64,000 bases of DNA from UBA6059 sp040219045 (GCA_965229505.1 OZ245881.1:4030001-4094000), one strand, 5' to 3'; shown: positions 51,506 through 60,912, numbered from the stretch's first letter. A program made the numbers and translations. The notes: generated by a model from the letters alone, not told the origin.

Positions 51506-53092
51506 ATGAGGTTAAAAGTATGTCTGATTTGGTGTGTAAGTGCTTTATTGTCTTTCGACGCTTTAGCACAGTTTGAGGTATTTACTGCCCAGCAAAATAT
51601 GGGCACGGAGATTAACTCACCTTACTACGAGATCAACCCTGTGATGAATGCAGATGGCAGTGCGCTCTACTTCAACCGTCGATACCATCCCGGGAATATC
51701 GGAGGGGTCGACGATCCTGCCGATATATGGATAAGTGAGCTACAGGAAGATGGATCCTGGACGGTGGCCAGAAATGCCGGTGAACCTCTCAATGACGAAA
51801 CCGAGAACCTATTGATTGGTTTTATGGATGATGGAAAAGCGTTACTCACACATCATCAGAATGGTTTTGCCTTCTCTTATTACCTCAATGGGCAATGGCT
51901 CAAACCTTCGCCGTTTAATGTACCCTTCTTTAGCAATAGAGGGCCTGAGAAATGGGGCTCGGTATCCCAAAACGGCCGCTATATCGTATTTGCGATAGAG
52001 TCGTTTGGTACCTATGGGGTAGAGGATCTCTATGTAACCCAACTGCGACCGGACGGAAGCTGGTCCTCCTTGAAAAACCTGGGCAATGTGATCAATACCC
52101 GATTTCAGGAGGTCACTCCTATGCTTGCACCTGACAACAGGACTTTGTTCTTTGCGAGCAATGGACATGATGGTATCGGCAGTTTCGATATATTCAAATC
52201 AGAACGTCTTGATGATAGCTGGAGGAAGTGGTCTGAGCCTGAGAACCTTGGAGCTTTGATTAACACCGATGGAGCAGATATGAGCTTTAGCTTTTTGCCA
52301 GATAGTGAATACGCCTTCATGACATCTACGATAGATAGTGAAGGTTATAGCGACATCAAGCGGGTGCGGATAAGTTCCAAGTTTAAAATCGATACAACCA
52401 AACTTGAGCGCTCAGAGCCGGTGGCTGTGAGGACACTTCCCAATCCTGAAGAGACGGCAACAAGTGAATTATCGCTAGATGATATCATGTACTACAGCGG
52501 AGTGATCCTTAACAGAAAGGATAGAAGTCCCATTGTCGGAGACGTAAGGTTTGAAGGTGATGGTGGCTTGGTCATCGAAGCAAAGAGCTTTGTGGATGGA
52601 CAGTTCAAAGTGGAACTTCCCAAAGATCATATATGGGAGATGACTATAGTGGCTGAGAATTATCTGAAAGTAGATAGCACATTTGAGGTAGGTGAGTCCT
52701 ATGATGAGCAACAAATCAATGCTTTCTACCTGGAGCCGTTGACTGTTGGTAACAAGATTCAGTTAAGCAATGTGCTGTTCTATAGAGGATCGGCCAACCT
52801 TGTCGAAGGATCAGAGAAGGAGATCCAGCTTCTGGCGGAGACCATGCGCCAAAATCCGAGAATGGAGATATTCCTGGAAGGCCACACGGACAACCGTGGC
52901 AACTTTGACCTTAACCTTGAACTCTCGCAACAGCGCGTAGCTGTTGTTCAGGATCAATTGATCAGAATGGGAGTGGATGCTTCCAGAATTGATGGAAAAG
53001 GCTATGGAGGAACCAGGCCAATCGCCAGCAACGATGCAGAACGTACCCGTATGCTCAACCGCCGTGTAGAGTTTACGGTAGTCAAAAACTAG
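51506..53092 (+). CDS. OmpA-family outer membrane protein with PD40 propeller domain
   Basis: The ATG at 51506 gives the signal peptide MRLKVCLIWCVSALLSFDALAQ. A further in-frame ATG at 51482 adds eight residues in front of it. The 528-residue product has WD40-like PD40 repeats (about 40-300, with YYEINPVMNADGSALYF and TPMLAPDNRTLFFASNG), a carboxypeptidase-regulatory-like beta-sandwich (about 325-400) and a C-terminal OmpA peptidoglycan-binding domain (about 415-528; EGHTDNRGNFDLNLELSQQRV and RRVEFTV). This order recalls PorE-like proteins of T9SS but lacks their TPR region, so I do not call it PorE. It is expected to be periplasmic or outer membrane and to bind peptidoglycan. Confidence 0.87.
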   Translation: MRLKVCLIWCVSALLSFDALAQFEVFTAQQNMGTEINSPYYEINPVMNADGSALYFNRRYHPGNIGGVDDPADIWISELQEDGSWTVARNAGEPLNDETENLLIGFMDDGKALLTHHQNGFAFSYYLNGQWLKPSPFNVPFFSNRGPEKWGSVSQNGRYIVFAIESFGTYGVEDLYVTQLRPDGSWSSLKNLGNVINTRFQEVTPMLAPDNRTLFFASNGHDGIGSFDIFKSERLDDSWRKWSEPENLGALINTDGADMSFSFLPDSEYAFMTSTIDSEGYSDIKRVRISSKFKIDTTKLERSEPVAVRTLPNPEETATSELSLDDIMYYSGVILNRKDRSPIVGDVRFEGDGGLVIEAKSFVDGQFKVELPKDHIWEMTIVAENYLKVDSTFEVGESYDEQQINAFYLEPLTVGNKIQLSNVLFYRGSANLVEGSEKEIQLLAETMRQNPRMEIFLEGHTDNRGNFDLNLELSQQRVAVVQDQLIRMGVDASRIDGKGYGGTRPIASNDAERTRMLNRRVEFTVVKN

Positions 53093-53117
53093 CAGCTCGC
53101 AGGCCAAGTAGATTGGA

Positions 53118-53930
53118 CTAATCTACGATCTGAAGCCCGTGCAACTTGCTCACATCAAGGCTCGGTTTGTTCGGAGCTGCGAAGCTGAGTCCATAGAGGC
53201 CGATTCCTTTCCCTGACAGCTGTGCCTGGAGTTGTGGGTTCGTAGAGGCTCTGTAGATTTTATACTTGAACGCTCCGTCCTCAAAGACGCCTAGTTTAGC
53301 ATCCGTAAATGCAGGTGCAATATCAAGAAGACTGGTGTATTTGCTTAAGCTGTCTTTGAAGTCCAACGCCAACTGATGTATGGCCGAAACACCCAAAATA
53401 CCATTGGCGTGCTGTGTAGCTGTGCCTGGCAGTTCTCCCTTGGGTGTGTAATCCGACCTGAGGAAGGGTAGGTCGGCTATATAGGGTGCGAACATCTTCC
53501 AACTGACTTTACTGCCATCGGGCTTCTTTCGACCAGCATGCAGCATATCTGTAAGGAAGATACCTTCTTTTTGAATGCGTGAATAGGCCGATGATGGATC
53601 ATCTACTAGCAAACAAAAATCGGTCACCCCCTCTGGCTGTTCGATGGCTCTATTGTAGAAGCGATAGGCGACACCATATTTGGGGGAGTACTGCCATTTT
53701 TTGAAAAGTTTGCTGCCATGGAGCATCCTAAGCACTTTGGCACTAAGACTCTTCCGCATGGTCAGCAGCTCTATGAAGCTACCATCTTGAAAGAATATGA
53801 GGTTGTTTTCTGAAACTCCTTTGAAGTGAACACCTCCGGGCGTTACAGTGAAACCTTGATCCTGGAAGTCTATAGTAGCTTGTGGCAGGTCGTGTACGAC
53901 GTGCACCACATGATCGAATTTCGTAGACAT
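53118..53930 (-). CDS. Glyoxalase-like (VOC fold) domain protein
   Basis: The 270-residue protein starts STKFDHVVHVVHDLPQATIDFQDQGFTVTPGGVHFKGVSENNLIFFQDGSFIELL, matching the glyoxalase-like (Glyoxalase_3) module of the vicinal oxygen chelate fold with candidate metal ligands His8 and Glu54. A second, weaker module follows from about 175 (LGVSAIHQLALDFKDSLSKYTSLLDI). No specific substrate can be inferred. The gene converges with the OmpA gene (25 nt apart) and is separated from the ggt gene by 80 nt. Confidence 0.8.
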   Translation of the reverse strand: MSTKFDHVVHVVHDLPQATIDFQDQGFTVTPGGVHFKGVSENNLIFFQDGSFIELLTMRKSLSAKVLRMLHGSKLFKKWQYSPKYGVAYRFYNRAIEQPEGVTDFCLLVDDPSSAYSRIQKEGIFLTDMLHAGRKKPDGSKVSWKMFAPYIADLPFLRSDYTPKGELPGTATQHANGILGVSAIHQLALDFKDSLSKYTSLLDIAPAFTDAKLGVFEDGAFKYKIYRASTNPQLQAQLSGKGIGLYGLSFAAPNKPSLDVSKLHGLQIVD

Positions 53931-54010
53931 GAGTTGGGTTTTGAGTTTGACTCTCTCAATTTACGCATTACGAACTAACTGGTTATCAACTGCTGTACCA
54001 GGAATCAAAT

Positions 54011-55717
54011 TTAATAGCCAACTGCCACGCCACCATTTCTCGTGTAATCACTCGCTCCTTCCAGTGTACCATCGCTCCTTACCAGAATACAGTCCATCTT
54101 TCCGATCTGTCCTCGTTCTGTGATCTCATGTCCCATAGCAGCAAGACCTTCTATGGTTTCTTGTCCAAAGGCGTCTTTTTCCAGCATGACCACATCAGGT
54201 AGCCATTGATGATGATATTTCTTTGCATTCACAGCTTCCTGCATAGTCATGCCATGATCTATTATATTGACGATAGTCTGATATACAGCGGTAATGATCG
54301 TACTGCCGCCCGGGGTGCCCACCACCATCAGGAGCTCACCATCTTTTTCTACGATAGTAGGTGTCATAGAGGAAAGCATTCGCTTTTCAGGTTGGATTGC
54401 GTTCGCGTCATTGCCAATCAACCCAAACTGATTGGGAACACCGGGCTTAGCGCTAAAGTCATCCATCTCGTTGTTAAGAAAGAAGCCCGCGCCATCTACC
54501 AGCACTTTGTTGCCATAGTAGCTATTCAGCGTGGTGGTGATGGATACTGCATTCCCGGCTTCATCTACTATGGAAAAGTGGGTGGTCTCGATACTTTCGA
54601 TGACGTCTACTTGGCCTTCTTTAATTTCAGCTGAAGGTGTTTTTTGGTCAGGACTAATGTCAGAGAACCTATCGGAATTGTAATTCGCGCTGAGTAGCAT
54701 ATCTACCGGAACATCATAATGGTCAGGGTCGCCGAGGTAGGTGGCGCGATCTGCGTAGACCCTACGCGATAGCTCCACCATGGTGTGCAGGGTCTCGGGC
54801 GAGTTGTGGCCCATGCTCTTGAAGTCATAGTTAGCCGAACCCTGGAACAACTGTAGGAGGGCAACACCACCACTAGATGGGGGAGGCATAGAGATGATCT
54901 TGTGTCCTTTATAGTCACCGATCACAGGCTTTCTCCATACGGCCGTATAGGCATCCAGATCTTCCTGGGTGATAAGCCCATTGCCCTCTTTCATCTCGGC
55001 AAGGATAAGCGCTGCAGTTTTACCTTCATAGAAGCCAGCCCGACCGTTATCACGAATCAAAGCCATCGTTTCGGCAAGTCCCTCATGGATAACTGTGTCT
55101 GTAGGTTGCCAGTCTCTCACGAGATAGGAGTCTGGCCCATTGTACTTGGCAAAGGCTTCCTGCATCCTCATGAAATTAGCAGCTCCACGTTCCTCTGCGA
55201 CATAGCCATTTTCTGCTAAGTCTACGGATGGCTGGACAAGTGTCGCCCAATCGATTTTCCCATATTTTGCATGAAGCTGCACCATCCCGTCCACAGAACC
55301 TGGCACACCAGCAGCAAGATGACCTACTCGACTAAGATCTGTAATCACCTCACCATTTTCGTCCTGGTACATGGTTTCGGCAGCAGCAAGAGGGGCTTTC
55401 TCACGAAAATCTAGTGCGTCGGTTGTCCCGTCACTCGTTCTGATCACAGCAAAGCCACCACCTCCGATGTTACCAGCCTCCGGATAGACCACTGCTAGCG
55501 CAAATTGCACAGCAACCGCAGCGTCAAAGGCATTGCCACCCTTCATCAAAATATCTTTTCCAACTTCACTGGCCAGTTGATGCACAGATGAAACCATGGC
55601 TTTTTCACCAATTGTCCCTGTGAGTGTGGGCTGTTCATCTTCAACTCCCGAAGGATTGGTGCAGCCTATTAAAACAAGTAAAATGATTGACCAGGAGAGG
55701 AGGGAGCTACGCAGCAT
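54011..55717 (-). CDS. ggt: Gamma-glutamyltransferase, lipoprotein
   Basis: The 568-residue protein begins with a lipoprotein signal (lipobox LIGC, Cys19). It is an N-terminal nucleophile hydrolase that cleaves itself into two subunits before a catalytic threonine, here in the ETTHFSIVD segment at about 374-382, followed by the family's SITTTLNSYYG. It transfers or hydrolyses gamma-glutamyl groups of glutathione and related peptides in the periplasm. Family segments GNAFDAAVAVQFALAVVYPEAGNIGGGGF (about 60-88) and MPPPSSGGVALLQ are intact, so activity is likely. It lies upstream of the small lipoprotein gene in the same orientation but 112 nt away. Confidence 0.95.
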   Translation of the reverse strand: MLRSSLLSWSIILLVLIGCTNPSGVEDEQPTLTGTIGEKAMVSSVHQLASEVGKDILMKGGNAFDAAVAVQFALAVVYPEAGNIGGGGFAVIRTSDGTTDALDFREKAPLAAAETMYQDENGEVITDLSRVGHLAAGVPGSVDGMVQLHAKYGKIDWATLVQPSVDLAENGYVAEERGAANFMRMQEAFAKYNGPDSYLVRDWQPTDTVIHEGLAETMALIRDNGRAGFYEGKTAALILAEMKEGNGLITQEDLDAYTAVWRKPVIGDYKGHKIISMPPPSSGGVALLQLFQGSANYDFKSMGHNSPETLHTMVELSRRVYADRATYLGDPDHYDVPVDMLLSANYNSDRFSDISPDQKTPSAEIKEGQVDVIESIETTHFSIVDEAGNAVSITTTLNSYYGNKVLVDGAGFFLNNEMDDFSAKPGVPNQFGLIGNDANAIQPEKRMLSSMTPTIVEKDGELLMVVGTPGGSTIITAVYQTIVNIIDHGMTMQEAVNAKKYHHQWLPDVVMLEKDAFGQETIEGLAAMGHEITERGQIGKMDCILVRSDGTLEGASDYTRNGGVAVGY

Positions 55718-55829
55718 GATTCAACTTTTTGACAATGATACAAATAAGTTGTGTTGTCATCATCCATAAATGCCATCCATGATGAACCGTGAAGCTAGCA
55801 GAGTGCCAGCGTTATCCAATCATATGAGA

Positions 55830-56009
55830 TTAGGGCACCTTTTTCCTGACAATCTTAGTGCGTTTTTTGTATCTATCTTTTTTTGGATTGAAATAGCTAA
55901 ATCTTGACTTGGGTTTAACTGTCTTGACAGAATGCGAATATTTGCCACATGCGGGCAGTAGAAATAGAAGTAGAATGGAATAGATGAAGTACTTTCTCAG
56001 ATGCCGCAT
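55830..56009 (-). CDS. Small basic lipoprotein, 59 aa
   Basis: A short minus-strand gene from ATG at 56009 to TAA at 55832-55830. It begins MRHLRKYFIYSILLLFLLPACG, a clear lipoprotein signal with lipobox LPAC (Cys21). The mature 39 residues are strongly basic (SVKTVKPKSRFSYFNPKKDR, then KKRTKIVRKKVP). A TAATTTTG promoter element (56018-56025, minus) lies only 8 nt before the ATG, so the leader is nearly absent. I know of no named family. The charge suggests interaction with nucleic acid, peptidoglycan or anionic membrane components. Function unknown. Confidence 0.65.
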   Translation of the reverse strand: MRHLRKYFIYSILLLFLLPACGKYSHSVKTVKPKSRFSYFNPKKDRYKKRTKIVRKKVP

Positions 56010-56290
56010 AGAGCCTTCAAAATTAGGAGTGCTTAGTCAACTAACAGTCAAACCGGAAGATTATTTTGAACCTTCCGGGCATACCAGCAATAAAAGAGTC
56101 GACTTAGCTAGTCTCTAGCTTATACACATCCTTGCTGCTGGCTGATTAGCTTAATCTCGGAAATGATATCTCGAAACTTGATCGTTTCTTGAAGTCATTG
56201 ATGGCCTCCGTTAATCATTATCAAACTGATGCATATGGAGGTATTATTTCTGAATGAGGATTCATAAACAAATCTTTGATTCTTAACGCA
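56010..56290. other. Intergenic region with a 7-bp hairpin
   Basis: No gene is seen. It contains the upstream region of the small lipoprotein and a CCGGAAG/CTTCCGG stem (56053-56059 and 56072-56078) with a 12-nt loop. No typical terminator follows the sulP gene that ends at 56291 on the minus strand. Confidence 0.4.
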
Positions 56291-57871
56291 TCATTTTTTG
56301 GGGCTTAATTTTAAGAATTCAGTATAGCTATCAGGATTTTCGACTGTTCCTCTGTCAGTTCGTAGGTTTACAGTTATTTTTCTTTCCTTAGCTTTTAATG
56401 CAAAATCTTCCAAAATTTCGACAATATCATTATCCACATATCGCGTATTCGTGATGTCAAGTTCTAGATAGCTGTTTTCAGGTAGACCATCTAATTCTTT
56501 TAGAATGGCTGCTTTATTTAAGAAATTCACTTCTTCAGCTAAAGTCATTTTTATTCTTCCATCATCTACATCTTCTCCTTCGATGTGTAAAAAGTGCGAA
56601 TTTTGAAAGCTTTTGATTAAAATGACTATAAAGCCAACTCCCAATCCTAATCCGATTCCCCAAAGAAGGTCGATGAACACTATACCTAGTATGGTCACCA
56701 TAAATGGTACAAACTGCTTCCAACCTAGATCATACATTGTTTTGAATAATGCTGGATTTGCTAGTTTATATCCAACAATTAATAGAATAGCCGCTAACAC
56801 GGATAGGGGAATCATATTTAATAACCCTGGTATGACTATCACTGATGTTAATAGTAAAAGCCCGTGTATAATAGCCGACATTTTAGTTCGTGCACCAGAT
56901 TGTATATTGGCTGAACTACGCACAATTACCTGAGTAATCGGCAAACCGCCGATCATGCCAGAAATAATGTTTCCCGTTCCTTGTGCGAACAGCTCTCTAT
57001 TGGTAGGTGTCACGTTCTTATGAGGATCTAACTTATCGGTAGCCTCAACACATAACAAAGTTTCTAAACTGGCTACTAAGGCTATTGTAAATGCAACCAA
57101 CCAGACGCTTCCATTTGATATGACTGAGAAGTTTGGAAAACTAAACTGACCAATAAAAGAATCTACATTTTCCGGAATTGGTACGCTTACTAAGTGAGAA
57201 CTTGCTATACCTAATACTTGACTTCCTTGTGTTACTGCATAAAATATAATGCCTACGACAACCGCTACTAATGGCCCTTGAATAAGCTGGAAAATCTTAC
57301 CTTTTTTAGATAATACTTTATCCCAAAGTATCAGGATTGCTAATCCAATTAGACCGATTAAAGCTGAACCAGGAATGATGTTGTCCAATGAATTAATAAT
57401 TTCTGAAAAGGTATTTTCTCCATCGACTTGAACGAAAGAAAAATCACCCTCCGGATCATGATCATAGCCAACAAAATGAGGGATTTGCTTCAATATTATA
57501 ATAATCCCAATTCCAGTTAGCATGCCTTTAATAACTGATGATGGGAAATAATATCCAATGATTCCCAATTTTAGAACACCAAAAAGTATCTGAATAACAC
57601 CTGCAAGTACAACAGCCACTAAAAAACTTTGGTAACCACCCAGACTATCGATAGCAACCAATACGATGGCAACTAAGCCTGCTGCCGGGCCACTTACACC
57701 AATATTAGAGCCACTTAGGAAGCCAACAACTATTCCTCCAACAATACCTGCTATTAATCCGGCGAAAAGAGGCGCTCCACTAGCTAAAGCGATACCTAAA
57801 CACAATGGTAGTGCTACGAAAAATACAACTACACTAGCGGGCAAATCATTTTTTAGATAATGCAAATTCAT
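56291..57871 (-). CDS. SulP family anion transporter with STAS domain
   Basis: The 526-residue protein has 11-12 membrane segments typical of SulP (start MNLHYLKNDLPASVVVFFVALPLCLGIALASGAPLFAGLIAGIVGGI, SGPAAGL, and QVIVRSSANIQSGARTKMSA near 300) and a C-terminal STAS-like domain (about 425-520). Members move sulfate, bicarbonate or other anions, often coupled to Na+ or H+. The early helices resemble BicA-type bicarbonate transporters as much as sulfate permeases. No carbonic anhydrase or sulfur gene adjoins to decide between them. The gene looks more AT-rich than its surroundings. Its upstream region contains terminator-like structures that may control it. Confidence 0.87.
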   Translation of the reverse strand: MNLHYLKNDLPASVVVFFVALPLCLGIALASGAPLFAGLIAGIVGGIVVGFLSGSNIGVSGPAAGLVAIVLVAIDSLGGYQSFLVAVVLAGVIQILFGVLKLGIIGYYFPSSVIKGMLTGIGIIIILKQIPHFVGYDHDPEGDFSFVQVDGENTFSEIINSLDNIIPGSALIGLIGLAILILWDKVLSKKGKIFQLIQGPLVAVVVGIIFYAVTQGSQVLGIASSHLVSVPIPENVDSFIGQFSFPNFSVISNGSVWLVAFTIALVASLETLLCVEATDKLDPHKNVTPTNRELFAQGTGNIISGMIGGLPITQVIVRSSANIQSGARTKMSAIIHGLLLLTSVIVIPGLLNMIPLSVLAAILLIVGYKLANPALFKTMYDLGWKQFVPFMVTILGIVFIDLLWGIGLGLGVGFIVILIKSFQNSHFLHIEGEDVDDGRIKMTLAEEVNFLNKAAILKELDGLPENSYLELDITNTRYVDNDIVEILEDFALKAKERKITVNLRTDRGTVENPDSYTEFLKLSPKK

Positions 57872-57912
57872 TTATTTTTTCAGTTATGTGCTTTTTTATA
57901 AATAGTATAGTT

Positions 57913-57975
57913 AAAAAAGGCTGATAAATCAGCATCTTGAAAAAGTTCAATTGCGAGGCTCTACACCTTGCTGAT
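57913..57975 (-). promoter_or_regulatory. Possible attenuator/leader upstream of sulP
   Basis: On the minus strand GCTGAT (57933-57928), a 2-nt loop, ATCAGC (57925-57920) and six T (57918-57913) form a terminator 42 nt before the sulP start. A third copy, ATCAGC at 57975-57970 (minus), can pair with the GCTGAT arm instead, giving an alternative anti-terminator. That mutually exclusive arrangement is typical of attenuators, but no ligand-binding motif is recognised. Confidence 0.4.
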
Positions 57976-58017
57976 GTTGTTTGAAGTTACCACACAACTA
58001 ACTTTAGAACTTCCAAT

Positions 58018-58200
58018 AATTTTGAACATCGCTCAGGTTGATAATATCAAACTCAAAAAACCACCCATCTTGCTGGTAGTTCGTATTGTAGTTCATTTAA
58101 TGAGCTTCCGGCTTTAATCATTGTGATGTGCGAAGTTCAAAATTGTTCTCTTTACTAGACTTACTGATTGAAACATAATAAGGTTTCGGAAATATGACAA
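58018..58200 (-). ncRNA. Possible second minus-strand small RNA within an inverted-repeat element
   Basis: A 15-bp inverted repeat with one mismatch (58018-58032 and 58130-58144) encloses a chain of small hairpins. On the minus strand AACTACC and GGTGGTT form a stem (58081-58059 region) followed by a T-run. The G:U pair exists only in the minus-strand RNA, which supports that orientation. A promoter-like pair lies just upstream: TTGT at 58200-58197, 19 nt spacing and TATGTTTC at 58177-58170. The start would be near 58164. Evidence is modest. Confidence 0.35.
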
Positions 58201-58543
58201 GTGAAGAGAACCCTTCTTCGTACGGTAATGTCGAGCTTATTTAGAATTGTACCTTGCCGCACTCCGGGCCTTACTGATCATTAGTGATTTCCCCTAGCAA
58301 TATAAGAGTTATCCCTAGTCTATGCTAAGCATAACTACTTGATCTGTAAATCCTAAGACGAATATTGTAGAGTATGGATTGAAATATAGTTGTGTAACTA
58401 ATGAATTGTTCTCTGCGGCTTGGATAATTGCACATATTTTAGAATATTTAAGGACAAAGCAGTGAATTCTTCATTCTTTGTTTTGTTCACTGAGTGTTTC
58501 AGTGTTTTTTGACCTAATAACCAGCTAGTAACTAATACCAAGA

Positions 58544-59353
58544 ATGGCCAACAATTTAGACCTGCGCGAACCAGAGGTTCTTGATATTCCCAAAGGATAT
58601 AGAGCATATAAAATCAAAGGTGTCGATCACACCATCATTGCGAGGAAGGGAGGACCTACCGCGGATCAAATCAAAAATCAAGATTCCTATCTTGAATTAA
58701 GGAACAATCAAAAGGAGTTTGGAGTGGCCTCTATTTTGGCCAAGTCACTACGAGACTCAATCCCTTCGGAGCTCTACAAGATTTCTGAGAAGTACGTTTC
58801 AGGAAAATTGACTGCTCAATTCCGAAACTTAGCCAAGCTAGAAAAAGGTACGACCGGTACCAGGTCATTCATACTTAGTGATCATGCCGGCGAACTTCAA
58901 GGTTTTGATTTTAATCCAGACAGTCCATTTCCCGGGGCATTCAGTGATCGCTTTTTCATAAGGGAAGGGTCGCATCGTGGACATGCCATACTACATTTTC
59001 CAGAATTTATTCCTTCTCAGATGTTTGATGCACCTGAGGGTACTACCAACTTTAAAATCAGTGCACATATAGTTTCCCTTTCTGATTTCTACTTTGACGA
59101 GGAGGTAGGGGCATATTATCCGGCTAATCCTGAGTTTCAGGGCAAATTTGGATCCTTTGAAACACAGATGTTACCGTTATTGAATTTCCCGGTTCAGCCG
59201 ATGACGGGTCAACTGTCTGTCAATCAGGGACGATCAGTACCTATGAAGACTGGCATTTTCTTGATAATGGCAATTCGCTTCTTTAGGTATGCAGATTCGA
59301 AATTCGAACAGCTCAATCATGGAAGCAGCATGCGCATTCTGCGCACATTCTAG
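58544..59353 (+). CDS. Conserved Bacteroidota protein of unknown function
   Basis: The 269-residue protein has no signal peptide or membrane segment. Its N-terminal third contains the segment IIARKGGPTADQIKNQDSYLELRNNQKEFGVASILAKSLRDSI, which I recognise as a recurring pattern in many uncharacterised Bacteroidota proteins, often near transposon-like genes or in intergenic islands. The C-terminal two thirds look beta-rich. Its stop overlaps that of the converging thioesterase in a shared CTAG. The C-terminus (about 225-269, MKTGIFLIMAIRFFRYADSKFEQLN) may pack as a strand-helix pair. Function unknown. Confidence 0.7.
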   Translation: MANNLDLREPEVLDIPKGYRAYKIKGVDHTIIARKGGPTADQIKNQDSYLELRNNQKEFGVASILAKSLRDSIPSELYKISEKYVSGKLTAQFRNLAKLEKGTTGTRSFILSDHAGELQGFDFNPDSPFPGAFSDRFFIREGSHRGHAILHFPEFIPSQMFDAPEGTTNFKISAHIVSLSDFYFDEEVGAYYPANPEFQGKFGSFETQMLPLLNFPVQPMTGQLSVNQGRSVPMKTGIFLIMAIRFFRYADSKFEQLNHGSSMRILRTF

Positions 59354-59799
59354 ACGGGCACAGGCATCCTTGTTTTGATAAGATTGGAGGCTGCTTTAGC
59401 CAAGACCTTGTCGCCTTTTTTCAGCCAGGCTTCCATGTGAATGACGTTAGAACCTTTCCTGACAACTTGAGCCTCGCAGGTCACAATGTCACCTGTTTTC
59501 GCGCTAGCTAGAAAATCAACGTTGAGGTTGATAGAGGTAAACATAAACTCGTTATTCAAGGAGAAGACTGTTGCTCCCATCACATCATCCAGCATCGTCG
59601 AGGCAATCCCTCCGTGCAGAATGGCTCCCGGATTCGTCATTTCCTGGCGTATTTCATATTCCCATGCAAGGTTTCCCTCTTCTGCCTTTATCAGTTTCCC
59701 ATTGAGCCACCTTCCGATTGGTGACGGGCTATTGTTGGAAGTTTGACCAATATTCGCCTTGAAGAAGGCAAGCGCTTTATTCTCCATTTTTTTAATCAA
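59350..59799 (-). CDS. PaaI-type hotdog-fold thioesterase
   Basis: The 149-residue protein has the hotdog fold of the PaaI family of acyl-CoA thioesterases: the active-site loop NPGAILHGGIASTMLDDVMG (about 56-75) with the HGG motif, and later strands SINLNVDFLASAKTGDIVTCEAQVVRKG. It hydrolyses an aryl- or acyl-CoA. The precise acyl group cannot be read. An alternative ATG four codons later (MENKAL) is equally possible. It converges with the gene at 58544 and is divergent from the MpaB-like gene, with 27 nt between starts. Confidence 0.9.
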   Translation of the reverse strand: MIKKMENKALAFFKANIGQTSNNSPSPIGRWLNGKLIKAEEGNLAWEYEIRQEMTNPGAILHGGIASTMLDDVMGATVFSLNNEFMFTSINLNVDFLASAKTGDIVTCEAQVVRKGSNVIHMEAWLKKGDKVLAKAASNLIKTRMPVPV

Positions 59800-59826
59800 T
59801 TAAAGACATTGTAGGTTATAAACTAG

Positions 59827-60912
59827 ATGAGTGAACTAAAATCATATGATCCGATACACCTGAGCCACATGCGTCATGAAGGTGATGAGGTGGCCGATAA
59901 CGTTGTTCGTAATTTATTTGAGATTGGATACAATCCCATGGTTGAACAGGAATACAATGCTTACCAGTTCAACGATCAACCGATTCCAACATCTTTTCCA
60001 TCATCCTTGGTAGCATATTTTGATCATCTCAAAAAACAAGCGCAAGGGATACCCGACGAGAACTTGGTGCCTGGGCAAGCCTTTTTTGCGAAATATGCTC
60101 AAGAGCTTCTGGCCATCCTGGGGTTGCTGTCACTTCCATATTGTTATGCAGCGGCTGACGGTGCACAGGTATTATATAAGTCGAAACGCATCCGTCAGTC
60201 GCCGGAGAAGCGCCTACTGGAAACGGCAGCCTTCGTGTTTGACGTGTCTGAAGCGAATGCCTTCTTGAAAGGCGGGAAGGGCATTGTATCTGCTGGAAAA
60301 GTAAGACTAATGCATGCGGCCATCCGCTACCACATCGTTAAGTCGGGTCATTGGAGTGCGAGCTTTGGTACCCCAATTAATCAAGAAGATATGGCGGGCA
60401 CCAATCTGGCATTCTCGCTCATCTCTATCAGAGGTTTGCGCAAACTGGGTTATCAGGTCACGGTGGAGGAGGCTTGGAGTTTCATTGATATGTGGAATTC
60501 TATCGGTCGCTTTTTGGGTGTAGATGATACACTATTGCCGTCAGATACACGGGAGGCTTTTAACCTCGAGAAGGCCATTGCTAATCGTAACTTCAGAAAA
60601 TCAAATGAGGGAGTTGAACTGACAAAAGCCCTTCATGACCACATGAGAATGAGTTTTTCTGATGCCAGCCCCATAGATCCTGCAGCAATTACTGCTTATT
60701 TGGTTGGCGACAAGGTGGCTCCAATGTTAGGTCTTGAGACTAGTACTATTCTGCCGAGATTGATGGAAGGTATCTCTGGTCTGAATGCCACCAAGTCGCT
60801 TTTGCGCCATGATGGTGCGCAAAAATTGAAACAAGCAAAAAAATTATACGAGACTCAAATATCAGGTAAGACCCTTGAGCCGTTCAGATTATTGAATAAT
60901 CTTACGGATTAG
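59827..60912 (+). CDS. MpaB/rubber oxygenase-like (DUF2236) heme protein
   Basis: The 361-residue protein matches the MpaB/Lcp-type oxygenase family, whose rubber oxygenases are b-type heme enzymes. The conserved RLMHAAIRYHI segment (about 159-169) and GTPINQEDMAGTNLAFSLI are present. The fold is all-helical. Family members cleave polyisoprene or prenyl chains (Lcp, mpaB). The substrate here is unknown, and no signal peptide is visible, so it is probably cytoplasmic or membrane-associated. It precedes an OmpA gene by 27 nt, possibly an operon. Confidence 0.82.
   Translation: MSELKSYDPIHLSHMRHEGDEVADNVVRNLFEIGYNPMVEQEYNAYQFNDQPIPTSFPSSLVAYFDHLKKQAQGIPDENLVPGQAFFAKYAQELLAILGLLSLPYCYAAADGAQVLYKSKRIRQSPEKRLLETAAFVFDVSEANAFLKGGKGIVSAGKVRLMHAAIRYHIVKSGHWSASFGTPINQEDMAGTNLAFSLISIRGLRKLGYQVTVEEAWSFIDMWNSIGRFLGVDDTLLPSDTREAFNLEKAIANRNFRKSNEGVELTKALHDHMRMSFSDASPIDPAAITAYLVGDKVAPMLGLETSTILPRLMEGISGLNATKSLLRHDGAQKLKQAKKLYETQISGKTLEPFRLLNNLTD

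Noticed and set aside
51482..53092. Calling the OmpA/PD40 protein PorE of the T9SS
   Set aside because: The TPR region expected in PorE is absent and there are no por genes nearby.
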